Source: Candidatus Rhodoferax randersensis (GTDB lineage: Bacteria; Pseudomonadota; Gammaproteobacteria; Burkholderiales; Burkholderiaceae_C). Taken from it: 64,000 nt of DNA. The stretch's first letter is position 1, and each line of letters begins with the position of its first letter. Location of the stretch: positions 124,001-188,000 of the forward strand of contig JADKEH010000007.1 of the NCBI GenBank assembly GCA_016718155.1, given 5' to 3'. The notes beneath the pieces are model-generated. The model had not been told where the DNA came from. It saw nothing but the letters and a program-made list of their open reading frames with translations, and did not search any database. Below are positions 19,247 to 28,202 of this stretch, one piece after another. A program made the position numbers and the translations under genes.

Positions 19247-20206
19247 ATGAATCTGTCTGTCCCCCAATTACAAGCCCTGGTGCACGCGGCCACGCTGGCC
19301 CCGTCCAGCCACAACACGCAGCCCTGGCTGTTCCGGATCGAAGATCAGGCGATAGAGTTACTGGCGGACCGCACGCGCGCACTGCCGGTCAACGACCCGG
19401 ATGACCGCGAGCTGACCATCAGCTGCGGTTGCGCGCTGTTCAACCTGCGTGTCGCCGCCGCGGCGGCGGGCCTGCAAGCGCAGGTGGAACCATGGCCAGA
19501 CGCGGACGACGGCGACCTGCTGGCCCGTGTGCACCTGTTGCCCACCGGTAGCGGGCAGGAGGTCGCGGCGCTAAAGGCGGCGATGGATGAGCGCCGTACT
19601 TACCGCGAGCGCTTTGCGTCAACTGCTGTCGACCCGACGGCACTGCGCAGCCTCGTGGATGCGGTGCACAGCGAAGACGCCATACTCTCCGTGCTCGACA
19701 CCGCCGACCAGCGCCTGGGCGCGGCGGCACTCGTGGCCGAGGGCGACGCGATGCTGTGGGCCAACCCGAGTTGGCGGCGCGAGTTGGCGGCCTGGATGCA
19801 TCCCCGGAGACGTGGCGATGGCTTGACGCTGCCGGCACTGGCTATTCCCGTGGCACAAATGGTGGTGCGCACCTTCGACATGGGCCACGGCGTGGCTGCC
19901 AAGGACCGTCAGTTGGCCGACGAGTCCCCGGTGCTGGCGGTGCTGTCCACCAAGGGCGAGAGCCCGCGCGACTGGCTGGTCGCTGGCCAGGCCTTGCAGC
20001 GCCTGTTGCTGCTGGGCGTGCGGCTTGGTCTGCAGGCCTCGTACCTCAACCAGCCGGTGCAGGTGGCGACACTGCGCCCCAAGCTGCAGCAGATCACCGG
20101 TCGTCCGGGTCATGCGCAGTTGCTGTTGCGGCTCGGCGTCCCGACGCAGACCTTGCCCGCCGCACCGCGTCGCCCCCTTGGCGACGTGCTGGTCACGGCG
20201 TCATGA
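19247..20206 (+). CDS. nitroreductase-like FMN-binding protein (Acg family)
   Basis: A 319-residue protein of the Acg-type nitroreductase family. The start LVHAATLAPSSHNTQPWLFRI is the diagnostic FMN-phosphate-binding segment (APSxHNxQPW) and the C-terminal half has a second degenerate nitroreductase repeat with LLLLGVRLGLQASYLNQPVQ. In Mycobacterium, Acg sequesters FMN and lacks clear reductase activity, so substrate predictions are unsafe. The ATG at 19247 has GGAG 6 bp upstream. The stop overlaps the next start (ATGA), so it is coupled to the hydrolase gene. Upstream it is in frame with a truncated flavodoxin, so an N-terminally extended 457-residue product is formally possible. Confidence 0.8.
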   Translation: MNLSVPQLQALVHAATLAPSSHNTQPWLFRIEDQAIELLADRTRALPVNDPDDRELTISCGCALFNLRVAAAAAGLQAQVEPWPDADDGDLLARVHLLPTGSGQEVAALKAAMDERRTYRERFASTAVDPTALRSLVDAVHSEDAILSVLDTADQRLGAAALVAEGDAMLWANPSWRRELAAWMHPRRRGDGLTLPALAIPVAQMVVRTFDMGHGVAAKDRQLADESPVLAVLSTKGESPRDWLVAGQALQRLLLLGVRLGLQASYLNQPVQVATLRPKLQQITGRPGHAQLLLRLGVPTQTLPAAPRRPLGDVLVTAS

Positions 20207-21312
20207 AGTCGCGAAGGGCGGGCCGAGTGATGTGGATTGCACTGGCGGTCCTGCTCATCCCGGCTTTGCTTTTGCTTGGCGCCTTGCTGCTCGTGAGCCC
20301 GGGAACGCCCAAGCCGTTCCTTGACGCCCAAGGCAGACCGCTCACCGGCAGCATCTCCGAGAAGAGCTACGTCAAGATCAACGGTATCGAACAAGGCATG
20401 TTCATCCAGGGCCGAAGCGCACACAACCCGGTACTGCTTTACCTGCATGGTGGTCTACCGGACCACTTCCTCACCGATCGCTACTCAACCGGCCTGGAGG
20501 ATATCTTTACGGTCGTCTGGTGGGAGCAGCGCGGCTCGGGCCTCTCCTACCACCCGGACATGCCGCCCGACACGCTGAACCCGGAGCAACTGGTGTCCGA
20601 CACGCTGGCCTTAACCGACCACCTGCGTGCGCGCTTTGGCCAGGACAAGATCTATCTCATGGGCCGTTCGGGCGGCACCTTCTTCGGCATCCAGGCCGCG
20701 GCCCGCGCCCCGCAGCGTTACCACGCCTACATCGCCGTCGCGCAGATTTCGAATCAGCTCGAGTCGGAGCGGCTGGCCCACCGCTACATGCTCGAGCGGT
20801 ACAAGGACGAAGGTAACCACAAGATGGCGAAGCGCCTTGAAGAGGCGCCCGTCGGCGACACGGTACCGCTACCGGATGCGTACCTCAGGGTTCGCGACGT
20901 GGCGATGCACGAACTGGGCGTGGGCACGACGCGCGACATGAACTCGGTCTTCACCGACATGTTCCTGGCGTCCCTGCTCCACCGCGACTACACGCTGGGC
21001 GAGAAGATCGCCTTGTGGCGCGGCAAGCTCTTCTCCGGCAGCCGCCTGTGGAACACGCAACTGTCCACTGACCTGACCCAGAAGGTGAAGCGGCTCGACA
21101 TCCCGGTCTACTTCCTGCATGGCGTACACGACTACACCGTGTCTTACCCGCTGGCCAAGGCCTACTTCGAGCATCTGGAGGCTCCGGTGAAGGGCTTTTA
21201 CACGTTCAAGCAGTCTGCCCACACGCCCTTTTTCGAGGAACCAGACAAGATGCGCCAGATCCTGCGGGCCGATGTGCTGACGGGGACGAACGGGCTGGCT
21301 GATCCTCAGTAG
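20203..21312 (+). CDS. membrane-anchored alpha/beta hydrolase (proline iminopeptidase-like)
   Basis: A 369-residue hydrolase with an N-terminal membrane segment (residues about 8-30, WIALAVLLIPALLLLGALLL) and no signal-peptidase site, so it is probably anchored facing the periplasm. The fold shows LLYLHGGLPD (oxyanion region), nucleophile S156 in GRSGGT, D310 in HGVHDYTV and H340 in QSAHTPFF, a complete Ser-Asp-His triad. The HGGPG-like loop resembles proline iminopeptidases and related esterases. It is coupled to the nitroreductase gene by a 4-bp overlap. The substrate is unknown. Confidence 0.8.
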   Translation: MKSRRAGRVMWIALAVLLIPALLLLGALLLVSPGTPKPFLDAQGRPLTGSISEKSYVKINGIEQGMFIQGRSAHNPVLLYLHGGLPDHFLTDRYSTGLEDIFTVVWWEQRGSGLSYHPDMPPDTLNPEQLVSDTLALTDHLRARFGQDKIYLMGRSGGTFFGIQAAARAPQRYHAYIAVAQISNQLESERLAHRYMLERYKDEGNHKMAKRLEEAPVGDTVPLPDAYLRVRDVAMHELGVGTTRDMNSVFTDMFLASLLHRDYTLGEKIALWRGKLFSGSRLWNTQLSTDLTQKVKRLDIPVYFLHGVHDYTVSYPLAKAYFEHLEAPVKGFYTFKQSAHTPFFEEPDKMRQILRADVLTGTNGLADPQ

Positions 21313-21398
21313 GCAATGGCGTCGTGTCTGGGCCGGCGGCCCGCAATCGTTCTACAGGCGTCGCCGCCTTTTGGCTGTGATTGAAGCTGACGCTTTGC

Positions 21399-21803
21399 TC
21401 AGCCGGGCGGCCTGTGCGAACGCCGCGCCTGTATCCATGGAAACAACGCGAAGGCCAGTTGCCCCGCCAGTCCCACCAGGTGCGGCAACTGTGCGTACAG
21501 CGCCAAGTGTTCCGCCAGGCTGCGGCCGGCCAGCAGCGTCGACAGACCGGCCTCGGCCCCCATCAGCAGCAGGAAGGCGGTGGCACCCATTCCCAACGCA
21601 GCCGGGGGCAATAGCGGCCAGCGCCGCAGGATGCGTGTGCAGCCAAGCCAGGCAATGCTCAGTATCACGGGCAGTTCCATCAGCACCGCAGTCAGCTCGC
21701 CCAGCAGCGGCGCCAGTACCAGCGTGCGCAGCACGCCTAGCACGAAGCCCGCAGCGAAGACCGAGGCGACGTAGGCGATGCCGCAGAGCAGGATGCGCTT
21801 CAT
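21399..21803 (-). CDS. small four-helix membrane protein of unknown function
   Basis: A 134-residue hydrophobic protein with about four transmembrane helices and no recognised family motif. It opens MKRILLCGIAYVASVFAAGFVLG and ends in a short basic tail. It lies 37 bp after the stop of an alpha/beta hydrolase gene on the same strand, so it is probably the last gene of the serine hydrolase, alpha/beta hydrolase, membrane protein operon. AGAGAG upstream is a weak ribosome site. It converges with the nitroreductase-hydrolase pair. No function is proposed. Confidence 0.65.
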   Translation of the reverse strand: MKRILLCGIAYVASVFAAGFVLGVLRTLVLAPLLGELTAVLMELPVILSIAWLGCTRILRRWPLLPPAALGMGATAFLLLMGAEAGLSTLLAGRSLAEHLALYAQLPHLVGLAGQLAFALFPWIQARRSHRPPG

Positions 21804-21840
21804 GGTGATGACTCTCTTTGTGGCGGTGCTGCCGCTGCGG

Positions 21841-22845
21841 TTACTGACCGATTGCAGCGTCGAAGCCACGTTGCATGTTCGGCTCGACGAGCAGCTTGAG
21901 GATATGGGCCCGAACCGCAGCGTCGTGCCCCACAAGCAAATGGCCACCGTGGTCGAAGCCGACGAATTTCGCACCAGGGATGCGGCTGGCGGTGTACTGG
22001 GCCGCAGCGTAGGTGCCAAAGCCGTCGTCGCGCGCGCTGACCACGAGCGTGGGCGCGCGGACCGTCTCCAGCGCGTAGGGATTGAGACGTTTGCCCAGGC
22101 GTGTGTCGTCGCGCAGACCGACCGCGCGGGAGGAGACCGGCAGGATGCGCTCGGCCAGGTCATACACGCGTGCCCTCTCTTCTTCGCTGGCCGCTGCGAC
22201 CTGCTCGGGCGGCGTGGCCAACACGTGACGGATGAGCGGATCGCGGGCGACCTGCAACCCAGTCCAGAACAGAAAGTCCGAGCCGAGCAGGCGCAGCAGC
22301 AGCGCGTCCTTGTCGTCCGACACGGGCGGCGCGGAATCAGCCACCGTGCCGGGCTTGTAGGCGATGGGCACAACGAGCACCAACGCGCTGACCCGGTTCG
22401 GATGGCGGATGGCGGCCTGCATCGCCGAGGGTCCACCCGCAGACACACCCATGACGGCGGCCTTGTCGATGCCTAGGGCGTCGAGCAGGCAGATGTGTGC
22501 ATCGGCCTGGGCTTCGGGCGACGCATCGGCGGGCCGGGGCGTACGCAGGTAGCCAAAGCGCGACATCGCGATCACGCGCACGCCTTGCTGCACCAGCGGG
22601 CGAGCCCAGGCCATGCCCTGGTCGTGGCCGCCGCCGCTGCCGTGGACTATTAGCAGCGGTATGCCCTCGCCCGCCTGCTGAACTTCGATCGGGCCGCAGC
22701 GTGTATCGACCAGCGTGCTGCCTTGCGCGGCGCGCTGGACGGCGGTCACAAGATCTCGCTCGAAACGCGCGCGAATCACCAGCGCGGTGACGAGAATGAC
22801 TGCCGCCACGGCGGCGAGAACGCCGAACATAAGCCTGTGCTTCAT
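21841..22845 (-). CDS. alpha/beta hydrolase with N-terminal membrane anchor
   Basis: A 334-residue hydrolase. One transmembrane helix (residues about 5-24) precedes a canonical alpha/beta core: LLIVHGSGGGHDQG for the oxyanion region, nucleophile S135 in MGVSAGGPS, an acidic residue in VVSARDDGFGT and a histidine in DHGGHLLVG. The start at 22845 overlaps the stop of the upstream serine hydrolase gene by 4 bp (ATGA). A longer frame to 22920 would overlap that gene by 75 bp and is rejected. Such enzymes include esterases, epoxide hydrolases and C-C bond hydrolases. The substrate is not predictable. Confidence 0.8.
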   Translation of the reverse strand: MKHRLMFGVLAAVAAVILVTALVIRARFERDLVTAVQRAAQGSTLVDTRCGPIEVQQAGEGIPLLIVHGSGGGHDQGMAWARPLVQQGVRVIAMSRFGYLRTPRPADASPEAQADAHICLLDALGIDKAAVMGVSAGGPSAMQAAIRHPNRVSALVLVVPIAYKPGTVADSAPPVSDDKDALLLRLLGSDFLFWTGLQVARDPLIRHVLATPPEQVAAASEEERARVYDLAERILPVSSRAVGLRDDTRLGKRLNPYALETVRAPTLVVSARDDGFGTYAAAQYTASRIPGAKFVGFDHGGHLLVGHDAAVRAHILKLLVEPNMQRGFDAAIGQ

Positions 22846-24338
22846 GTCGGCGGGGCGATTCGGCTGCCCGCGATGAACCTTCGCGTCCACGCCCCCGCTC
22901 GCAGTGCCGCTGGCAAGCACAGCAGCACCAGCGCGAGCGCCATGACCAGCGCAACGTCAGGCGCAAAGGCCGACAGCATCTGGGCGTTCAAGCCCATGAC
23001 ATGCAAGGCCACGACGATCGCGATGGCTACCAGCAGCAGTACCACGGACCATGCGATGCGGCGTGCGCGCCCGACCGACCTGGCCAGCGCCACCAGCCCG
23101 AGCAAAGCGAGTGCGGATGCAGCGTTGAACGGCATGTAGGCCTCGCGCAGGCTCGGCCCTTGCGGCGGGGGCTGACCGCGCAGCAGGTTCACCACGCCGA
23201 TCGGCAAGCGGCTCATCACAGCATTCACTTCGTTGAAGGGCAATTCAGTGTTGGCGTTTATCAGCACCACTACGGCTTGCCGGGTGTCCGGCAGCAGCAC
23301 CATCCAGGCCGCAAATGACGCCAGGTTACCCAGGTGCCAACGTGCATCAGTGGCAGCGCCGAACGGGCCGACGAACCAACCTTCGCCGTAGCGGAACTGG
23401 AAGTCGGCCGACAGCAGCCGCGAACGGCCGGGCGGTGAAGCGGGTGCCAGCAGTTGCACCACTCCGTCGGGCGACAACACCCGACTGGCGGGCCCCATAC
23501 CACCCGCCAGCAGCATCTGCAGATAGCGGGCCATGTCGCTGGCACTGGCCACCAGGCTGCCGGTCGGCGCGAAGCCTGGCAGCAGGGTCACGTGCTGCGC
23601 TACCGGCATCCCGAACCACATGCGGTGCAGGGCAGTCATGCCCGCTTGCCGCGCGGCGTCATGGTCGGAGTGGGAGTGGTTCATCTGCAGGGGTTGCAGC
23701 ACCTGGTCCTGAATGAGTTTTTGCCATGACTGGCCCGTCACCGTCTGCAGCACCGCGCCGAGCAACACGAAATTGAGGTTGCTGTATTCGAAACGTTCGC
23801 CTACCGGATGATTCAGCGACACGGCGCCGAGACCACGTGCCAACTGGTCGATGCTGGCGGTGCTGCCTTGCAACAGCGGTGCGATGCCGTCGGCGCGAGA
23901 GAAGCCGCTGGTCTGGTTGAGCAGGTGGCGCAGCGTGATGCGCGCCGAGGCTTCGGCGTCGGCCACGCGGAACCAGGGCAGGTAGCGCTGCACTGGCGCG
24001 TCCGCTTCGAGCTGTCCGGCATCGATGGCCTGGCGCACCAGCAGGGCTGTGAACGACTTGGTGAGCGAGCCGATCGGGAACGGTGTATCGGCGGTGATTG
24101 GAAGGTCGCGCCCGTCGTGACCGAAGCCGCGCGCATGGACGACTTGGCCCTCCTGCACGATGGCCAGCGCGATGCCCGGGATACCGGAAGCCTGCCGTTG
24201 ACTTTCCACGAAGGCGTCAATGCGCTCACGCATCCCAACGTCGAAGGCCATGGGCTGTGCCATGGCCTGCGCCGCCATGGCGCACAGCGACCACGCTGCA
24301 ACGCTGCGGACAATGTGGACGAGCCAGTGGGGTTTCAT
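22842..24338 (-). CDS. serine hydrolase, class C beta-lactamase fold, with membrane C-terminus
   Basis: A 498-residue protein. A signal peptide (1-28) is followed by a class C beta-lactamase/esterase domain: catalytic SLTK (S91, K94), the YSN motif at 185-187, and a third element near WHLGNLASF in place of the KTG box. After about residue 395 come four transmembrane helices, a layout seen in peptide hydrolases of the FmtA/Pab87-like class, so the enzyme is probably membrane-bound with its active site in the periplasm. It is more likely a D-amino-acid peptidase or esterase than an antibiotic resistance factor. It is the first gene of a three-gene operon. Confidence 0.82.
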   Translation of the reverse strand: MKPHWLVHIVRSVAAWSLCAMAAQAMAQPMAFDVGMRERIDAFVESQRQASGIPGIALAIVQEGQVVHARGFGHDGRDLPITADTPFPIGSLTKSFTALLVRQAIDAGQLEADAPVQRYLPWFRVADAEASARITLRHLLNQTSGFSRADGIAPLLQGSTASIDQLARGLGAVSLNHPVGERFEYSNLNFVLLGAVLQTVTGQSWQKLIQDQVLQPLQMNHSHSDHDAARQAGMTALHRMWFGMPVAQHVTLLPGFAPTGSLVASASDMARYLQMLLAGGMGPASRVLSPDGVVQLLAPASPPGRSRLLSADFQFRYGEGWFVGPFGAATDARWHLGNLASFAAWMVLLPDTRQAVVVLINANTELPFNEVNAVMSRLPIGVVNLLRGQPPPQGPSLREAYMPFNAASALALLGLVALARSVGRARRIAWSVVLLLVAIAIVVALHVMGLNAQMLSAFAPDVALVMALALVLLCLPAALRAGAWTRRFIAGSRIAPPT

Positions 24339-24420
24339 GGTCTGTGTGTTAGCAGGGCTTTGCGCGGCGCCTCGGACACCAACAGCATCGGCCCACCAGA
24401 TATGGCATGACTACTCGATG

Positions 24421-24602
24421 GCGCGCCACTATGGATTGCCGCGCTGCGCTTTCCATGAACCGGCCGTCATTGCGAACGAAGTGAAGCAATCCAAAGCCCC
24501 TAAATAAATGGATCGCCACGGCCTGCGGCCTCGCGATGACGATGCTGGTTCAAAGGTCCGTGTGCGGTATCGGCCCGGATTCAGGGGGGCTCGCAATCAC
24601 GA
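24421..24602 (-). repeat. compound dispersed repeat, copy B (inverted relative to copy A)
   Basis: It matches the reverse complement of 17877-18053 almost continuously over about 177 bp, with scattered substitutions and a few small indels. The matches include GGATTGCCGCGCTGCGCTTT at the left edge and GGTCCGTGTGCGGTATCGG near the right edge. It lies between the serine hydrolase start and the 3' end of livF, in a gap that holds no gene. Confidence 0.85.
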
Positions 24603-24625
24603 ATTCAAACAAGTTACCCCACACC

Positions 24626-25339
24626 TCAAACTCCCAAGTGCTGGGTCAACAGTTCGGGCTTGCTGCGCAACTCGTCGGACGAGCCGACAAACACCACCTG
24701 GCCCTTGACCAGGATGACGTTGCGGTGGGTGATCTGGGTGACGTGTTTCCAGTTCTTGTCGACGATGATGCTGCTGATGCCGGATGCGCGCACCAGTTCG
24801 CAGATGCGCCAGATGTCCTTGGCAATCTGCGGTGCCAGGCCTTCGGTGGCTTCGTCGAGGATCAGCACGTCGGGGTTGGTCATCAGGGCGCGGCCGATGG
24901 TCAGCATTTGCTGCTCGCCGCCGCTGAGCTGCTGGCCGCCGTGGCCCAGGCGTTCCTTGAGGCGCGGGAAGGTGTCCAGCACGCGCTCGTAAGTCCAGTC
25001 GCGTTGGCCCTGGGTGCCGGCGCGCGCGGCCATTTTCAGGTTCTCCACCACGCTCAGGTTGCCGAAGATGCCGCGTCCCTCGGGCACGTAGGCAATGCCG
25101 AGCTGGGCGATCTCAAACGGCGGTCGGCGCGTCATGTCGCGGCCCTTGATGCTGACCGTGCCGCCGCGTGGCCGCACCAGGCCCATGATGCTTTTGAGCA
25201 GGGTGCTCTTGCCCATGCCGTTGCGTCCCATCAGGCCGATGGTTTCGCCACGCGCCACGTCGAAGTCGATGTCGCGCAGGATGTGGCTTGCGCCGTAATA
25301 GGTGTTGAGCTGGCGCGCGCTGATGAGTGACTCACTCAT
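24626..25339 (-). CDS. livF: branched-chain-type ABC transporter ATPase LivF
   Basis: A 237-residue ATPase. The Walker A motif is GRNGMGKST, the signature is LSGGEQQM, and Walker B is VLILDEATEG, all in the LivF pattern. It begins with an ATG overlapping the livG stop by 4 bp. It is the last gene of livK-H-M-G-F and powers uptake together with LivG. The operon lies divergent from boxCBA. In several betaproteobacteria such Liv-type transporters next to box genes are predicted to import benzoate-like acids, so an aromatic acid is the likely substrate here, by context only. Confidence 0.9.
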   Translation of the reverse strand: MSESLISARQLNTYYGASHILRDIDFDVARGETIGLMGRNGMGKSTLLKSIMGLVRPRGGTVSIKGRDMTRRPPFEIAQLGIAYVPEGRGIFGNLSVVENLKMAARAGTQGQRDWTYERVLDTFPRLKERLGHGGQQLSGGEQQMLTIGRALMTNPDVLILDEATEGLAPQIAKDIWRICELVRASGISSIIVDKNWKHVTQITHRNVILVKGQVVFVGSSDELRSKPELLTQHLGV

Positions 25340-26100
25340 GTTTGGTCCTCGCCCAGGTACGCCGCTTGTACGCCCGCATCGGCGCGCACCTCGGCCGGGG
25401 TGCCGCTGGCGATCACCTGGCCGTTGACCATCACGGTCAGGTGGTCGGCCAGGGTGAAGATGGCGTCCATGTCGTGTTCCACCAGCAGCATGGCGTGGTC
25501 GGGCTTGATGCGCAACAGCAGCGCCACCATGCGCTCGGCCTCTGCCACGCCCATGCCGGCCAGCGGCTCATCGAGCAGCAGCACCTGCGGCTCGGTCGCC
25601 AGGGTCATGGCGATTTCCAGTTGGCGCTGCTCACCGTGGCTGATGGTGCTGGCCATGGCGCTGCGCCGGTTTTGCAGGCCAGCCAGTTCAATCGCCTTGG
25701 TGGCACGTTGCTGGGCAGCTATGTACTTGCCAGCCGAGCGCAGCCACGCGATGGGGTTCCAGGGTTGCTGGCGTTCGCGCGACTGGGCTGCCAGCAGCAC
25801 GTTGTCCCACACGGTGAAGGGCAGGAAGATGTTGGTCTTCTGGTAGCTGCGGCCCAGCCCCTGGCGCGCGATGCGCTCGGGTGCCCAGCCGGTGACGTCC
25901 TGAGCACCCAGCGTGATGCTGCCGGTAGTGGGTGCGATGTCGCCCGACAGCAGGTTGGTGAGGGTCGATTTGCCGGCGCCGTTGGGGCCGATCACGGCAT
26001 GAATGCGGTTGCGCCACAGATCCACCGAGACGCCGCCCACCGCCGTCAGGCCGCCGAAGCGCTTGGTCAGGTTCCGCGCACTGAGTAGCAACTCACTCAT
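25336..26100 (-). CDS. livG: branched-chain-type ABC transporter ATPase LivG
   Basis: A 254-residue ATPase with Walker A GPNGAGKST, a degenerate signature ISHGEQRQLEIAMTL and Walker B VLLLDEPLAGMG, typical of LivG, whose signature varies in this way. The C-terminal helix AEVRADAGVQAAYLG is the usual LivG ending. A GTG at 26112 could add four residues; the ATG at 26100 gives the common family N-terminus MSELLLSARNLTKRFGG. A CCCCCC-AA-GGGGG hairpin (26127-26139) lies in the 70 bp between livM and this gene. Confidence 0.9.
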   Translation of the reverse strand: MSELLLSARNLTKRFGGLTAVGGVSVDLWRNRIHAVIGPNGAGKSTLTNLLSGDIAPTTGSITLGAQDVTGWAPERIARQGLGRSYQKTNIFLPFTVWDNVLLAAQSRERQQPWNPIAWLRSAGKYIAAQQRATKAIELAGLQNRRSAMASTISHGEQRQLEIAMTLATEPQVLLLDEPLAGMGVAEAERMVALLLRIKPDHAMLLVEHDMDAIFTLADHLTVMVNGQVIASGTPAEVRADAGVQAAYLGEDQT

Positions 26101-26170
26101 TAGCGCCCCCACGCGGCACGCGCCTGCCCCCCAAGGGGGTGCGAGCTTGCTTGGCGGCCCGGCGCGGCGC

Positions 26171-27181
26171 TCATGACGCCTTGCTCCGGCCCAGCCGCAG
26201 GGTGGCTTGCGCGATCAGGCCGAGCACGCCGCGTGGCGCCCACAGCACCACCAGCACGATGAACAGGCCCATCCACAGCTGCCAGTGCTTGCCCAGCTCC
26301 ACCTGGCCGATGCGGGGCAAGTCCTTGAACGCATGCAGCACCAGCTCGAACGTGAAGGCGCCGACGATGGCGCCGGCAAAGTTGCCCATGCCGCCCAGGA
26401 TCACCATCATGATGGCGTGCGCGCTCATGTGAAAACCCATCAGCTCGGGGTTGATGTAGCCGGTCTGCACGCCCCACAGGTAGCCCGCCAACCCGGCCAA
26501 GGCGCCGGCCAGCGTGAAGGCGCTGAGCTTGTAGCCAAAGGTGCTGTAGCCCAGCGCCTTCATGCGGTGCTCGTTGACGCGGATGCCCGACAGCGCGCGG
26601 CCAAACGGGCTCCACAGCAGGCGGCGCAAAAATGCGTAGACCAGCAGCATGGCGCCCAGTGTCAGGTAGTACAGGCTGGCCTTCTTGTCCAGGTCCAACA
26701 GCACCCAGGCGCCCAGCTCCAGCGTCGGCTTGAAGTTGATGTACAGGCCGTCCGAGCCGCCCAGCGCCTTGTTGTCGAAGAACAGGTAGAACACCATCTG
26801 CGCAAACGCCATGGTGACCATGATGAAGTAGATGCCATGCGTGCGCACCACAAAGAAGCCGATGATCAGCGCCCCCAGGGCCGAACCCAGCACCGCCAGC
26901 GGCAGCGTCCACCACAGGCTGACCGGCTCGCCCGGCGGCATGACAAAGGCCAGCACATAACCAGCCAGGCCAAAGTAGGCGGCGTGGCCCAGCGACACCA
27001 GGCCGGTGACGCCTTGCAGCAGGTCCAGACTCATGGCAAAGATCGCCAGGATCATCATGCGCGTGACCATCTGCGTGTAGAAGTCCGCCCCGGCCAGCGG
27101 GAACACCACCAGGCCGGCCAGCGCCAGCGCCAGCGTGAACTGCACGCTGCGCGGCAGGTGCTCGAGGTGGGCTTTGCTCAT
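26171..27181 (-). CDS. livM: branched-chain-type ABC transporter permease LivM
   Basis: A 336-residue permease with eight to ten predicted helices. The core motif is VNEHRMKALGYSTFGYKLSAFTLAGALAGLAGYL, the LivM EAA-like loop, and ISMSL-type patterns near MSLDLLQGVTGLVSLGHAAYFGLAGY open the domain. It pairs with LivH to form the channel. It is separated from livH by 137 bp that contains a perfect 29-bp hairpin, which may lower readthrough or stabilise upstream mRNA. Confidence 0.9.
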   Translation of the reverse strand: MSKAHLEHLPRSVQFTLALALAGLVVFPLAGADFYTQMVTRMMILAIFAMSLDLLQGVTGLVSLGHAAYFGLAGYVLAFVMPPGEPVSLWWTLPLAVLGSALGALIIGFFVVRTHGIYFIMVTMAFAQMVFYLFFDNKALGGSDGLYINFKPTLELGAWVLLDLDKKASLYYLTLGAMLLVYAFLRRLLWSPFGRALSGIRVNEHRMKALGYSTFGYKLSAFTLAGALAGLAGYLWGVQTGYINPELMGFHMSAHAIMMVILGGMGNFAGAIVGAFTFELVLHAFKDLPRIGQVELGKHWQLWMGLFIVLVVLWAPRGVLGLIAQATLRLGRSKAS

Positions 27182-27209
27182 GCTGAATGGCGCTGCAATG
27201 GCTTCTCCG

Positions 27210-27288
27210 CGTCATCGCGAGCGCAGCGCGGCGATCCACGGTCGAGGACGTTTGGAGCATGGATCGCCGCGCTGCGCTCGCGATGACG
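27210..27288. repeat. 29-bp perfect inverted repeat between livH and livM
   Basis: The left arm 27210-27238 (CGTCATCGCGAGCGCAGCGC...) is exactly complementary to the right arm 27260-27288 with a 21-nt loop. It is the same repeat family as the hairpin at 31364-31440, and the two differ by paired changes (T to C in one arm, A to G in the other). It lies inside the liv operon and would form a long stable mRNA hairpin. Confidence 0.9.
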
Positions 27289-27318
27289 GGACTGAGATGT
27301 AGCCATTGTTCAGAGTGC

Positions 27319-28182
27319 CTACTGTTTGAACAAGCCTTCGGGCTTCCACAGCAGCACCGCAGCCATCAGCATGTAGACCAGCATGCCGGCCAGCGAGGGC
27401 AGCAGGATCTTGCCGAAGGTGTCGACCAGGCCCACCAGCAGCGCGGAGATGAGCGCGCCGCGCACCGAGCCGATGCCGCCAATCACCACCACCACAAAAC
27501 ACATGATCAGCACCTGCGAGCCCATGTTGGGGTAGACACTGGAGATCGGCGCGGCAATCATGCCCGCCACTGCGGCCAGTGCCACGCCCATGGCGAAGAC
27601 CACGGCATGGATCAGCTTGATGTTGACGCCCAGCGCCTCGGTCATGTCGCGGTTGAAGGCGCCGGCGCGAATCTTCATGCCCAGGCGGGTTTTGGAGATC
27701 AGCAGGTACAGCCCCAGGGCGAGCGCCACGCACACGCCGGACATGAACAGGCGGTAGACCGGGTAGGACAGGTTGTCGGTCAGCGGAATGGAGGCGCCCA
27801 GAAAGTCAGGGATCGCCACCCCATGCACGTCGTCGCCCCACAGGATGGAGCGCAGCTCCTCGAAGATGTAGATCAGCCCGAAGGTCAGCAGCACCTGGTC
27901 GAGGTGGTCACGGTGGTAGAAATGCCGGAACAGCAGCCACTCCAGTGCCAGGCCGAACAGGGCCGCCAACACCGCGCCGCCCAGAATCGCCAGCGTCAGG
28001 CTGCCAAAGTAGCCGCTCAACGCATACGCCAGGTAGGCCCCCAGCATGTAGAAACTGCCGTGCGCGAGGTTGACCACACCCATGATGCCGAAGATCAGCG
28101 TCAGGCCGGCGGCCAACATGAACAGCAGCAGTCCGTACTGCAGGCTGTTGAGCAGTTGAATCAGGAAGGTGGCGAAGTCCAA
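27319..28182 (-). CDS. livH: branched-chain-type ABC transporter permease LivH
   Basis: A 287-residue permease of the LivH family: GLTLIFGIMGVVNLAHGSFYMLGAYLAY near residues 26-53 is the diagnostic first motif, and the conserved AFNRDMTEALGVNIKLIHAVVFAMGVALAAVAGM loop carries the ATPase contact site. About eight helices are expected. It starts 20 bp after livK ends. The gene is intact. Confidence 0.9.
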   Translation of the reverse strand: MDFATFLIQLLNSLQYGLLLFMLAAGLTLIFGIMGVVNLAHGSFYMLGAYLAYALSGYFGSLTLAILGGAVLAALFGLALEWLLFRHFYHRDHLDQVLLTFGLIYIFEELRSILWGDDVHGVAIPDFLGASIPLTDNLSYPVYRLFMSGVCVALALGLYLLISKTRLGMKIRAGAFNRDMTEALGVNIKLIHAVVFAMGVALAAVAGMIAAPISSVYPNMGSQVLIMCFVVVVIGGIGSVRGALISALLVGLVDTFGKILLPSLAGMLVYMLMAAVLLWKPEGLFKQ

Positions 28183-28202
28183 AGGCTAGACCAGAGGCGC
28201 GC

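Noticed and set aside
22842..24338. Serine hydrolase as a beta-lactamase resistance gene
   Set aside because: The SxxK and YxN motifs are shared by many peptidases and esterases. The degenerate third motif and membrane C-terminus do not fit resistance enzymes.
26101..26170. CCCCCC-AA-GGGGG hairpin between livM and livG as a terminator
   Set aside because: The stem is short and not followed by a T-run, and the genes clearly form one operon.
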